Positions 44,705 to 53,371 of a stretch of DNA of 64,000 nt are shown here, piece after piece. The stretch is taken from positions 124,001 through 188,000 of the forward strand of contig NZ_JAAKGS010000009.1 of NCBI RefSeq assembly GCF_011043555.1, written 5' to 3'. This DNA is from Sphingobacterium sp. SGR-19. GTDB lineage: Bacteria; Bacteroidota; Bacteroidia; Sphingobacteriales; Sphingobacteriaceae. Each line of letters opens with the position of its first letter. Positions within the stretch are counted from its first letter, which is position 1. The position numbers and the translations under genes were made by a program. Below the pieces are notes generated by a model, which saw only the letters and a list, made by a program, of their open reading frames with translations, searched no databases and was not told the DNA's origin.

Positions 44705-45592
44705 TTAAAACTTATCCAGCATCCCTAAAAGACCTGTCAACCCCCCGGAGTGAACCACTAACACTGTCGATCCCGGTGCAATCTGTCGTTGCGCGATTAA
44801 ATCGTGCACTGCATAGAACAATTTTCCGGTATACGTGGGTTCTATTAAGATAGATGTCTGACTCGTAAATGTTTTTATAAATTCGATGAGTTCCGGTTTG
44901 GTCTTTGCGTACCCACCAAAATGATAATCTAGGTGTAGACATATATCCACTGCGTTCAGTACACCAAGTTTCGCGATTTCATCGCGGATAAAGTTGCCTC
45001 CTTTAAGTATAGGAACACCATGTAATGTTGTCGCCCGTTGTTGGTTAGCGATACCGTGTGCTAAGCCTGCCAAAGTAGTGCCGGTACCACAGGCACAAAA
45101 GCAGTGATCATAAGTACGACGTAATTCGTTTGTTATTTCGCTGCATCCTTGAGCGGCCAACGGGCCGTACCCCCCCTCTTCAATAAAATAAGATTCCTCC
45201 GAGCTGGCGAAATAGGTCTCAAACAATCCTTTTTTATCTCGATAGCTCTCCCGGTCTACAAAATGTAATTCCATACCGAATAACTGACATAATGTGAGTA
45301 CAGGGTTGTCTATTGCTTCTCCACGTACAAATCCATACGTACGGAAACCAAATTTCGCCCCCGCACACGCTGTGGCCAGTAAATGGTTAGACCACGCTCC
45401 GCCAAAAGTCACTAATAAACTTTTCTCCTCTTCTTTTGCTTGCTGCAGAGGATATTTCAGTTTCCGCCATTTATTGCCCGATATATAGGGGTGGATAAGG
45501 TCATCTCGTTTGACAAATACGCGGACACCGTACTCTCCATAAAATGGGAGGGCAATCTCTTCTTCGGGACTGTAAAACTCAAAATCCAACAT
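44705..45592 (-). CDS. ACC deaminase/D-cysteine desulfhydrase family PLP enzyme
   Basis: 295 residues of the tryptophan-synthase-beta PLP fold. The PLP lysine is Lys41 in SGNKWRKLKYPL. Further marks are VTFGGAWSNHLLATA, EGGYGPLAAQGC, the phosphate loop CACGTGTTLAG, and VHSGGLTGLLG near the end. Members cleave 1-aminocyclopropane-1-carboxylate or D-cysteine. Which of the two is used depends on a few active-site residues I cannot check here, and D-cysteine desulfhydrase is the commoner role outside rhizosphere strains. It is divergent from the RluA-type gene with a 51-base gap. Confidence 0.9.
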   Translation of the reverse strand: MLDFEFYSPEEEIALPFYGEYGVRVFVKRDDLIHPYISGNKWRKLKYPLQQAKEEEKSLLVTFGGAWSNHLLATACAGAKFGFRTYGFVRGEAIDNPVLTLCQLFGMELHFVDRESYRDKKGLFETYFASSEESYFIEEGGYGPLAAQGCSEITNELRRTYDHCFCACGTGTTLAGLAHGIANQQRATTLHGVPILKGGNFIRDEIAKLGVLNAVDICLHLDYHFGGYAKTKPELIEFIKTFTSQTSILIEPTYTGKLFYAVHDLIAQRQIAPGSTVLVVHSGGLTGLLGMLDKF

Positions 45593-45593
45593 A

Positions 45594-45610
45594 TACTTTT
45601 GCCAAAGTTA
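45594..45610. promoter_or_regulatory. overlapping divergent -7 elements
   Basis: TACTTTTG on the plus strand (45594-45601) and TAACTTTG on the minus strand (45610-45603) lie almost back to back between the PLP enzyme gene and the RluA-type gene. No -33 element is clear for either. Confidence 0.4.
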
Positions 45611-45631
45611 GTAGATTTTAAAGGATTTCGA

Positions 45632-45639
45632 TACTTTTG
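45632..45639 (+). promoter_or_regulatory. TAnnTTTG element four bases before the RluA-type start codon
   Basis: TACTTTTG followed by CGTG and the ATG at 45644. If used, the mRNA would start at or next to the start codon. The upstream element at 45594 would instead give a leader of about 35-40 bases. Confidence 0.35.
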
Positions 45640-45643
45640 CGTG

Positions 45644-46678
45644 ATGGCAGAAGAATTAGACATTCACGAACAGGATGAGCAGGAGCTTTTCGAGCATTAT
45701 CGAATTGAAGCCGATAAAGGACAAGCGCTATTGCGACTTGATAAGTTCTTGATGAACAGGGTGGAAAATACTTCCAGAAGTCGCATTCAAAATGCTATTG
45801 ATGCCGAAACTGTTTTTGTAAATGGAAAATTGGCTAAAGCGAGTTATAAGGTAAAACCATTGGATGTCGTCACGATGGTCTTGCCAGACCCACCTCGTGA
45901 TACAGAAGTTTATCCCGAAAAGATACCGCTTGATATTATTTATGAAGACGATGACCTACTGTTGGTAAATAAGGAGGCTGGCATGGTTGTCCATCCCGGT
46001 TTTAACAATTATACGGGAACGCTCGTCAATGCCCTGACATATCATTTAAGCCAATTGCCTACTCTACCAGGTAATACGGGACGTCCAGGTTTGGTACATC
46101 GGATCGATAAGGATACATCGGGATTGTTGGTAGTCGCAAAAAATGAATGGGCGATGACTTTTTTGGCCAAACAGTTCTTTGATCACACAATAAATCGAAA
46201 ATATCTGGCGTTAGCTTGGGGAGATATAACAGAGGACGGTACAGTGTCCGGTTATATCGGGAGGAATGCTAAAGATCGTCGGATAATGGAGCTGTATGAT
46301 GATCCTGAAAAAGGCAAATGGTCAGTTACGCACTATAAAGTATTGGAACGTTTGGGATATGTTACGTTGATAGCATGTGAGTTGGAGACAGGGCGTACCC
46401 ATCAAATCCGGGCACATCTTAAATCTATAGGTCATCCGCTGTTTTCGGATGAATCATATGGAGGTGACAAGATTCTAAAAGGAACAGTATTCAGCAAGTA
46501 TAAGCAATTTGTAAATAACTGTTTTGAGTTATTGCCTCGACAAGCATTACATGCCGAATCATTGGGTTTTATTCATCCCCGCACAAAAGAACCGATGCAT
46601 TTTCGTATGTCTCCTCCTTCCGATTTTCAAGCCGTTTTGGAAAAATGGCGGTCTTATGTCGCGTCGACAGATCGATAA
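45644..46678 (+). CDS. RluA/RluD-family 23S rRNA pseudouridine synthase
   Basis: 344 residues from the ATG at 45644. The frame is open upstream to 45440, but that part lies opposite the PLP enzyme gene and does not look like protein. An N-terminal S4 RNA-binding domain (about 20-85; RLDKFLMNRVENTSRSRIQ) precedes the catalytic domain with the Asp-bearing motif GLVHRIDKDTSGLLVVAK, then LETGRTHQIRAHL. S4 plus the RluD-like layout suggests modification of helix 69 of 23S rRNA. The aminotransferase gene starts 18 bases downstream, so the two may be co-transcribed. Confidence 0.93.
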   Translation: MAEELDIHEQDEQELFEHYRIEADKGQALLRLDKFLMNRVENTSRSRIQNAIDAETVFVNGKLAKASYKVKPLDVVTMVLPDPPRDTEVYPEKIPLDIIYEDDDLLLVNKEAGMVVHPGFNNYTGTLVNALTYHLSQLPTLPGNTGRPGLVHRIDKDTSGLLVVAKNEWAMTFLAKQFFDHTINRKYLALAWGDITEDGTVSGYIGRNAKDRRIMELYDDPEKGKWSVTHYKVLERLGYVTLIACELETGRTHQIRAHLKSIGHPLFSDESYGGDKILKGTVFSKYKQFVNNCFELLPRQALHAESLGFIHPRTKEPMHFRMSPPSDFQAVLEKWRSYVASTDR

Positions 46679-46696
46679 GTTTAAATTAGAAAATTT

Positions 46697-47557
46697 ATGT
46701 CTTTACAATATATCAACTTTGATGGGCAGCTTATTGCCGAAAATCAAGAAATCGCAACAATAGATAATCGCGCCTTACGCTATGGGGACGGGCTGTTCGA
46801 AACCATGTTGTGGAAAGATGGCGGTATACGGTTTTTGGATCTCCATGTAAATCGTTTGCAGCAGGGTATGCAAACGCTGCAATTGGATGAATATGCTAAG
46901 TTTGATGCTTTTTTTATTCGTTCCAAAGCCGAAGAACTGATAAGAAAAAATAATATGCTCGGGCAGCAGGTACGTATACGCTTAATTGTTTACCGAGCAG
47001 GTGGTGGAACATACGCGCCGGAAACCAATAAGCCTGTATATGTCCTACAGGTGTCCCGTATGCCGCCTATGCTACGTGATAAAAAATTAGGACTCATTGT
47101 TGATTTGTATACGGATTTTAAAAAGCCCTACAGCGACTTGTCACATCTGAAATCAAATAATGCATTGATTTACGTGATGGCAGGTCTATATAAAAAGAAA
47201 TTTGCGTACGATGAGGTATTTCTACTAAATCAAGAAGGAAATCTATGCGAAGGATTGATATCCAATATATTTGTATATTACGACAAAACACTGTATACAC
47301 CTGCTTTAACAGAAGGGTGTGTGGAAGGTGTGATGCGAAAAGTTGTTATGGAGATGGCGGAGCACGAAGGCGTGCCCGTGGTTGAGGCACAGATAAGCCC
47401 AGAAATCATGAAAGAAGCGGACGAGATTTTCTGTACGAACGCTGTTCAAGGTGTGCAATGGGTAATGGGATATAAACAAAAACGTTATTTCAATAAAATA
47501 TCACGTATTCTTCAAGAAAAACTGCAAACATGGGGAGAGGAAGCTGGTGAAAACTAA
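46697..47557 (+). CDS. class IV aminotransferase (PabC/IlvE-like)
   Basis: 286 residues of fold type IV PLP enzymes. Marks are ALRYGDGLFETM at the N-terminus, the PLP lysine in SDLSHLKSNNALIYV, EGNLCEGLISNIFV, and TEGCVEGVMRKVV. Length and the YGDGLFET start resemble aminodeoxychorismate lyase and branched-chain or D-amino-acid aminotransferases. The exact reaction cannot be fixed from sequence, and no pab or ilv genes are nearby. It follows the RluA-type gene by 18 bases and ends 18 bases before the convergent permease gene. Confidence 0.88.
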   Translation: MSLQYINFDGQLIAENQEIATIDNRALRYGDGLFETMLWKDGGIRFLDLHVNRLQQGMQTLQLDEYAKFDAFFIRSKAEELIRKNNMLGQQVRIRLIVYRAGGGTYAPETNKPVYVLQVSRMPPMLRDKKLGLIVDLYTDFKKPYSDLSHLKSNNALIYVMAGLYKKKFAYDEVFLLNQEGNLCEGLISNIFVYYDKTLYTPALTEGCVEGVMRKVVMEMAEHEGVPVVEAQISPEIMKEADEIFCTNAVQGVQWVMGYKQKRYFNKISRILQEKLQTWGEEAGEN

Positions 47558-47575
47558 AAGCTGACGGTTTTATTA

Positions 47576-49012
47576 TCAAAGCTCTCCTTGACTCTTATTG
47601 CGTTGCACCAATCGATACGTGATATATAGCAATATCAGCCAGATAGGTATCAATTCTACCGAAATCTTTAACCCGGTAAACCACATCATAACCAGTACGC
47701 CCGACAGAAAGAAAAGAGAGACATAGTTACTGATAGGATATAAAAGCGTGGGAAATGACGAGGTTTCTAACCTTTCGGTTATTTTTCTTCTGAAAAAAAT
47801 ATGTGTTAAAGATATCATAATCCAATTGATGACGAGTGATGAAACGACTAAACTCATCAATACCTCCAATGCCTTTTCCGGCATCAACTTGTTGACGATG
47901 ATACATATCGCGACTAACCCCGCAGAAACTAAGATGGCGTTCACAGGAGAATGGTTCTTATTCAATTTCGTCAGAAACTTTGGGGCATTGCCTTGCTCGG
48001 CCAAACCAAAAAGCATCCGCGAGTTACTATATACACAACTATTATATACAGAAAGTGCTGCGGTAAGCACAATAACATTCAATGCATTTGCAATGATATT
48101 TGTAAAATAATACGTTATGCCAAAAAGTTCAAACTGTAACCCTTTTAGACTGGCAAAAACTTCTACAAACGGACTTGTTTCAGGCGTGATATTACGCCAG
48201 GGCATGAGCGAAAACAACACCAGTAATGAACCGATATAAAAAATAAGTATGCGCCATAACACCTGGTTTGTCGCTTTGGGGATATTTTTTTCGGGATTTT
48301 CAGCCTCTGCGGCGGTGATGCCGACCAATTCCAGTCCACCAAAGGAAAACATAATCATCACCAATGCCGCTAAAAGCCCTTGGTAAGCACCATTTTCATT
48401 ACTAGACAACCAACCTTTTGGGAAGAAACCTCCGTCGTTGGTCAAGTTTTCTATTGTAGCTTGTTCTCCGCCCTTTCCACTTATCAGAAGGTAAACTCCA
48501 AAAATAATCATGGCGATAATAGCTACTACTTTGATAATGGAAAACCAAAATTCTGTTTCACCGTATACTTTTACTGAAGCCAGGTTGAGTGAGTTGATTA
48601 CGATGAAGAAAAACAAGCTAGATATCCACAATGGAATTTCCGGCCACCAGAACTGTACATAGTGACCAATAGCTGTCAACTCGGCCATACTGACTAATAG
48701 ATAAAGAACCCAATAATTCCAACCCGAAGCATATCCGGCAAACGACCCCCAATATTTGTTTGCAAAATAGCTGAAGCTGCCCGAAACAGGTTCGTGCACC
48801 ACCATTTCCCCTAATTGCCGCATGATAAAAAAGGCGATGATCCCTGCAATGGCGTAACCAAGTATAACCGATGGCCCAGCCAGAACAGCTGCTTGCCCGA
48901 CGCCCAAAAATAGACCCGTGCCAATGGCACCGCCTAAGGCTATTAACTGAATATGTCTGTTGCTTAATCCGCGCTTAAGCTGTTTTTTGTCTTCGGGAGT
49001 ATTTGTTTTCAA
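47576..49012 (-). CDS. amino acid permease (APC superfamily, AAT group)
   Basis: 478 residues with about 12 membrane helices. The N-terminus has the AAT-group pattern LKRGLSNRHIQLIALGGAIG and GTGLFLG, with GEMVVHEPVSGSFSYFANKY and YWVLYLLVSMAELTA further on. This group (AroP, PheP, ProY, CycA) imports amino acids with protons; the substrate is not clear. It starts 20 bases after the DUF4139 gene on the same strand and could be at the end of a run beginning with feoA. Its end is 18 bases from the convergent aminotransferase gene. Confidence 0.92.
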   Translation of the reverse strand: MKTNTPEDKKQLKRGLSNRHIQLIALGGAIGTGLFLGVGQAAVLAGPSVILGYAIAGIIAFFIMRQLGEMVVHEPVSGSFSYFANKYWGSFAGYASGWNYWVLYLLVSMAELTAIGHYVQFWWPEIPLWISSLFFFIVINSLNLASVKVYGETEFWFSIIKVVAIIAMIIFGVYLLISGKGGEQATIENLTNDGGFFPKGWLSSNENGAYQGLLAALVMIMFSFGGLELVGITAAEAENPEKNIPKATNQVLWRILIFYIGSLLVLFSLMPWRNITPETSPFVEVFASLKGLQFELFGITYYFTNIIANALNVIVLTAALSVYNSCVYSNSRMLFGLAEQGNAPKFLTKLNKNHSPVNAILVSAGLVAICIIVNKLMPEKALEVLMSLVVSSLVINWIMISLTHIFFRRKITERLETSSFPTLLYPISNYVSLFFLSGVLVMMWFTGLKISVELIPIWLILLYITYRLVQRNKSQGEL

Positions 49013-49032
49013 TATGTATTGTTCAAGTTTTA

Positions 49033-50655
49033 CTAAAACAAATTAACTTGTTTGTCTTTCGGATGTTTAACAGAATAACCGAATTTTAGTTTTTGTGTAC
49101 CTCCAGCGGGAATATTCAATTTCCATGTAACGATACCCGTATCTTTATTTACTTCTCCGCCGCTGGATTCTTCGAGCGTAATGTCCATACCCTTATCTGT
49201 AGATAATGGAAATTGCTCTTGCAGCGTTAAGCTAACAGGCGATTTCTTATTGTTTTTAATGGTTATTTCATAAATAGCCGTTTGCGTTCTGCTATTTCCT
49301 ATCAATCTCGATGAAGAAAGATCATTGATTTTCTCCCGTTTAACGGAAATCATCTTGTCTCTTCCCAAGCTTAGTTTCAGCGTGTCTGTGGCTTCATTCG
49401 GATTGATGAATGTTTTTCCGACCAGGATGTTTTCAAACATGACGTTCGCTTGCCCCGAAACGAGATTTAACTTCTCGTAATCTATCAGCTCCGCCAATAA
49501 AAATACCTCTTGGTTGATACGTGGAGCAACGTAATATTGATAGCTCGCTGGATGTGTGTATTCTTTAAGGTTGACAGCGTGCTGTTTCCCATTTGAAGCA
49601 ATGGTATATGGAATATCGATATCAAAGGTGGTGTTGAGCTGATTTTCAACTTGCTGTACATAGCCGTCCAATGCTTGGGGAGTCTCAGCTATGGTGTTAG
49701 CTGCAGCTCCTCTTATCCTGAGATTTTGAGGTTTCGCACGCGCAGTTGCGCCCACAACTACGACCTCCTCCAACGTATTTTGTCTTCCGAAGTCGTAATA
49801 ATACAAATGCCAAGGCGATAGAGTAGGTGCTACACCGCCTTGTGAGGGATTCGATGTAGAAAGCCGTAGATTGACTTGTTGCCAATCGACACCCGTCTGC
49901 TGTGAGATATTGGCTTTATACACAATTTGGAGCGGGGAGGTAGTGTTTGCAGCGCGCAATTCGTAAGAAGCGTTCCAGTTCGCTTGTCTTGTTAAGTAAG
50001 AAATGTTAAATGGTTGGTTTCCCGTTTGGTTGTTCATGACCTGTACGATCAGTTGCCCGCCCGAACCCGATGTTTGTCCTTTGACTTCGTCAAATTGAAC
50101 CGTCGCTTTATCCACTAGATCTTGCTGCTCCGTTATTTTTTCGTCGAGAGCGGTGATATTATTTTTTACTTCGAGGTATTTTGGTTTGTAGAACTCCGTC
50201 ATCTTCGCCAATTCAGCGACCGTAGTGCTACTATTGTTGCCGGATATTTTCTGGTTTTGCTCCAAAAGTTTTAGCAGGCTTTCTTCCGTCGCCTTTTGAT
50301 TCTGTAATTTCTTTAACGCCGTTAAGGCGCTTTTATACTCATTTTCAACTTTGCTGTAAGCTTCCGTCTTGACATCAGCATCAATGTAATTTAACGCGGG
50401 GCGCACGGATAGAATAGTGACATTGGTACCGGTACCGATCTGTATACTATTTTCGTCTATGTCGTTTGCCACGTGGGTGAAGACTATTTCACTACTACCG
50501 GATGGGAGATTTATATTCGCGGTATGATTTAATTCTGCCGCATTCGTAAATACCGTTACGTTTTTTAAATCTGCTTTTTGTATAATGGCTTTCTGCGCAA
50601 AAGATAGATTTGCTAAAACCAGTCCGGCGGAAAGTAACAAACTGCTTTTTATCAT
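49033..50655 (-). CDS. DUF4139 (MuiA-like) protein with a TonB-box-like insert
   Basis: 540 residues with signal peptide 1-20 (ANLSFAQ). An N-terminal DUF4140 domain (about 30-130, VTVFTNAAELNHTANINLPS) is followed by a coiled-coil stretch (100-195), then a C-terminal DUF4139 beta-domain (about 205-540; NISYLTRQANWNASYELRA). This is the layout of the mucoidy inhibitor A family, whose function is not known. Odd: residues 296-302 read EEVVVVG and are followed by an ALDGYV-type linker with LRIRGAAA, which resembles the TonB box and plug start of SusC proteins. It begins 24 bases after the Cys-rich Feo-associated gene. Confidence 0.85.
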   Translation of the reverse strand: MIKSSLLLSAGLVLANLSFAQKAIIQKADLKNVTVFTNAAELNHTANINLPSGSSEIVFTHVANDIDENSIQIGTGTNVTILSVRPALNYIDADVKTEAYSKVENEYKSALTALKKLQNQKATEESLLKLLEQNQKISGNNSSTTVAELAKMTEFYKPKYLEVKNNITALDEKITEQQDLVDKATVQFDEVKGQTSGSGGQLIVQVMNNQTGNQPFNISYLTRQANWNASYELRAANTTSPLQIVYKANISQQTGVDWQQVNLRLSTSNPSQGGVAPTLSPWHLYYYDFGRQNTLEEVVVVGATARAKPQNLRIRGAAANTIAETPQALDGYVQQVENQLNTTFDIDIPYTIASNGKQHAVNLKEYTHPASYQYYVAPRINQEVFLLAELIDYEKLNLVSGQANVMFENILVGKTFINPNEATDTLKLSLGRDKMISVKREKINDLSSSRLIGNSRTQTAIYEITIKNNKKSPVSLTLQEQFPLSTDKGMDITLEESSGGEVNKDTGIVTWKLNIPAGGTQKLKFGYSVKHPKDKQVNLF

Positions 50656-50679
50656 AATATGAAATTTAAAATAGCTGAT

Positions 50680-50820
50680 TTAAGAGGTTATTTTCTCTGT
50701 CATCGCACAACCACAACCTTTGTTGCAACCCTGTTGTTTATTTTTTGAAGGTAGAAATTTTTTGACCATAAAAACTAATGCAATGATAAAAAGGACAGCT
50801 ATAATAATATATTGAACCAT
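50680..50820 (-). CDS. FeoB-associated Cys-rich membrane protein (46 aa)
   Basis: 46 residues: one N-terminal membrane helix (VQYIIIAVLFIIALVFMV), a basic linker, and then the cysteine cluster GCNKGCGCAM. This is the pattern of small FeoB-associated Cys-rich proteins found next to feoB in many bacteria. It starts 64 bases after the feoB stop codon and is on the same strand. The cysteines could bind ferrous iron or an Fe-S cluster and aid or sense iron entry. Small size made it easy to miss; the helix, cysteine pattern and position make it convincing. Confidence 0.88.
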   Translation of the reverse strand: MVQYIIIAVLFIIALVFMVKKFLPSKNKQQGCNKGCGCAMTEKITS

Positions 50821-50884
50821 TATTGTCGTATTTAAAAGTTAAACTACCTCGCCTGCGAATGAGCTCAACGAAGTTAATCACGAA

Positions 50885-52987
50885 TCATTTCAACAGCTGA
50901 TAAGCGATAAAAGCAACAATATAAGCTATACCAGTCATCATAACCGTCTGTATCAATGTCCATTTCCACGAGCCAGTTTCACGTTTCATGATCGCAATGG
51001 TACTCATACATTGCATCGCAAAAGCGTAAAACAAAAGGAGCGAAATTCCTGATGCCAAATTGTAAGACGGTTGTCCGGTATTTCTATTGATTTCCGATCG
51101 CATCCTACTTAATAGCGTTTCTCGTTCTTCGTCGTCGTCAGGGTCAATTTCTTCACCCAAACTGTACACCGTGGCCATTGTTCCCACAAACACTTCCCTT
51201 GCAGCGAACGATGAAATAAGCCCTATACCCATTTTCCAATCGTAGCCTAAAGGTCTAACAAGAGGCTCGATACCCATACCCATGTAGCCTAGGAAAGAAT
51301 GCTCCAATCTAAAGGAGGCCACCTCTTCATCCAATTCATCTTCATTTAATGCCGGGTTAGCTCGTTTTACGTATTCGTCGGCATTACTAAATTTATCATT
51401 CGGGCCAAAATTACCAAGTACCCATAAAATGATAGCCATTGCCAAGATGATTTTACCCGCTTGGAATAGAAAACCCGATGTTTTCTCCCACATGTTCATA
51501 CCCACATTTCTCCAGTCAGGTGTCTTATAGGAGGGAAGTTCAAAGATAAGGAACGACTTGTGTTGGTTTTTGATGATTTTATTTAAGATAGCAGCAGACA
51601 ATAGAGCTGCTACCACTCCAAGAATATAAAGTATATTCAATGCGAGCCCCTGTAAGCCAAATCCTAGAAATGTTTCATTCGGAATAACTAAGGATATCAG
51701 GACAACATAAATAGGGAGGCGTGCCGAACAGGTCATAAAAGGCGTAACCAACATGGTTAACAATCGTTCTTTTGTATTCTCGATGTTACGGGCAGCCATA
51801 ATTGCAGGAACAGCACAACCTACGCCCGACATGAGCGGAATGACCGATTTTCCGTTTAGCCCATAAGGACGAAGCCACCTGTCCATTAGAAAGACGACAC
51901 GGCTCATATAACCTGTTTCTTCCATAAGGGATATGAGCAAAAATAAAATGGCTATTTGCGGAACAAAAATTATAATCCCGCCAATTCCAGCTAATACACC
52001 CTGTGTTAACAGGTCTGATAACGGACCTTCTGGTAGTACGCTGGCGGTATAATCGATAAGGGCTGAAAAGTTTTCATCTATCCAATCCATGATAGGCTCG
52101 GATAAAATGAACACCAATTGGAACACGAGAAATAGTAAGAAAAAGAAAATAACATAACCCCAAATAGGGTGCAGCAAAACTTTATCAATTTTATTCGTTC
52201 GATGAAGATGATGATTATCTTTTTGGAGAATAATAGTTTTTAAATCCTCTTCAATTTTTATGTTACGTTTAATAGCCTCAGCTTGTTGAAGTGAATTGGA
52301 AGAGAGTTGATGCTTTTCTCTAATACCAACTAAAGTCTGCTGTTGTTCTGTTGTCAAAAAAGAGATGTTCTCTTGCGCAATAAATTGCCAAGTTTGATAT
52401 TCTGTATGTAATGGAAAAGCTTTTTTCGCCTCTTCCAATGCAGTTGTGTAAATATTATCAACTTCAAACTGGCTTGGGAAATAGCCCGGACGTTCGTCAA
52501 AGGCGCGGATAAGCTGCGCTATTCCTTTTCCGTTTCGGGCATCGGTGGTATAGACTTTGGTATGGAGATAGGCTTCCAATTTTTGATAGTCAATGTCCAT
52601 TCCTTTGGCATTTACTTCATCAATCATATTGACAACGAAAATGGCTGGAACACCTAATTCGCGAGCCTGTTGATATAATACGATAGAACGCTTGATATTG
52701 TTGGGCTCGGCAACGACAACAACTAAATCGGGATGCGCTGGATTCTCTTTATCTGCTAAAACATTGTATACAATTTCCTCGTCCATTGACGTAGGGAATA
52801 ACGTATAAGTACCTGGTAAATCGATGATGCGATACGTTTTACCGTTAGCTTTCACAGAGCCTTCTCTTTTTTCTACGGTAATACCCGGATAGTTTCCTAC
52901 ATGTTGGTGTAATTTCGTGATGCGGTTAAATAGCGAAGTTTTACCTACATTCGGGTTTCCTAAAAAAGCTACTATTGGATTCTTCAT
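50885..52987 (-). CDS. feoB: ferrous iron transport protein B
   Basis: 700 residues from the ATG at 52987, 1 base after the feoA stop; a longer frame to 53035 would overlap feoA. The N-terminal G domain has G1 GNPNVGKTS (residues 10-18), G3 DLPGTYTL, and G4 in VVNMIDEV. A helical GDI-like region follows, and then a membrane domain with the two Gate motifs (PLMSGVGCAVPAIMAARNIE as 20 residues, and the later GLISSFAAREVFVGTMATVY as 20 residues). It imports Fe2+ across the inner membrane, driven or gated by GTP. Full length and intact. Confidence 0.97.
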   Translation of the reverse strand: MKNPIVAFLGNPNVGKTSLFNRITKLHQHVGNYPGITVEKREGSVKANGKTYRIIDLPGTYTLFPTSMDEEIVYNVLADKENPAHPDLVVVVAEPNNIKRSIVLYQQARELGVPAIFVVNMIDEVNAKGMDIDYQKLEAYLHTKVYTTDARNGKGIAQLIRAFDERPGYFPSQFEVDNIYTTALEEAKKAFPLHTEYQTWQFIAQENISFLTTEQQQTLVGIREKHQLSSNSLQQAEAIKRNIKIEEDLKTIILQKDNHHLHRTNKIDKVLLHPIWGYVIFFFLLFLVFQLVFILSEPIMDWIDENFSALIDYTASVLPEGPLSDLLTQGVLAGIGGIIIFVPQIAILFLLISLMEETGYMSRVVFLMDRWLRPYGLNGKSVIPLMSGVGCAVPAIMAARNIENTKERLLTMLVTPFMTCSARLPIYVVLISLVIPNETFLGFGLQGLALNILYILGVVAALLSAAILNKIIKNQHKSFLIFELPSYKTPDWRNVGMNMWEKTSGFLFQAGKIILAMAIILWVLGNFGPNDKFSNADEYVKRANPALNEDELDEEVASFRLEHSFLGYMGMGIEPLVRPLGYDWKMGIGLISSFAAREVFVGTMATVYSLGEEIDPDDDEERETLLSRMRSEINRNTGQPSYNLASGISLLLFYAFAMQCMSTIAIMKRETGSWKWTLIQTVMMTGIAYIVAFIAYQLLK

Positions 52988-52988
52988 A

Positions 52989-53225
52989 TTATTTTTCGAC
53001 GAAAATGTGTAAAGCTTCAGACTTACGTATGGCAATTAATGTTTGGGAGCTCGAAATTTGAAGACCTATTGGTCCATGAAACGGGGCTTTATGTTTAATT
53101 TCTACAACGGCTCCGGGAAGGAGCCCCATTTCGTAAAATTTAGAAGGCAATTCCAACGAATCAAGCTGCCGTATAGTCGCTTGTTCTCCCACTTCCAATA
53201 AATCAAGACTGAAACTTTTATGCAT
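52989..53225 (-). CDS. feoA: ferrous iron transport protein A
   Basis: 78 residues, an SH3-like FeoA domain: LDLLEVGEQATIRQLDS, MGLLPGAVVEIKHKAPF, and PIGLQISSSQTLIAIRKSEA (20 residues). It is a small cytoplasmic partner of FeoB. The feoB ATG follows its stop codon by 1 base, so the two are translationally coupled. An AT-rich region upstream (53226-53275) has a small ATATAATTATAT palindrome that could be a regulatory site. The unit is the standard feoA-feoB order plus the Cys-rich protein. Confidence 0.94.
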   Translation of the reverse strand: MHKSFSLDLLEVGEQATIRQLDSLELPSKFYEMGLLPGAVVEIKHKAPFHGPIGLQISSSQTLIAIRKSEALHIFVEK

Positions 53226-53371
53226 TTTATCGTGTTAAAAAATGATATAATTATATTCTCTATTTCAGAATATCTGACGTACGCACCAAAGTTAGCTAAT
53301 TTAGACTGATTTTAAAGTATAAACAGGTGTATTTGTTAATTTCGTTAGACTAATATGTTTAATAATTAAGC

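Noticed and set aside
45440..45643. 68-residue N-terminal extension of the RluA-type protein
   Set aside because: It lies opposite the start of the PLP enzyme gene, passes through the promoter region and has no conserved sequence.
53226..53280. Fur site before feoA
   Set aside because: There is an ATATAATTATAT palindrome and an ATTCT...AGAAT pair, but orientation and spacing do not match the candidate Fur site at 12181.
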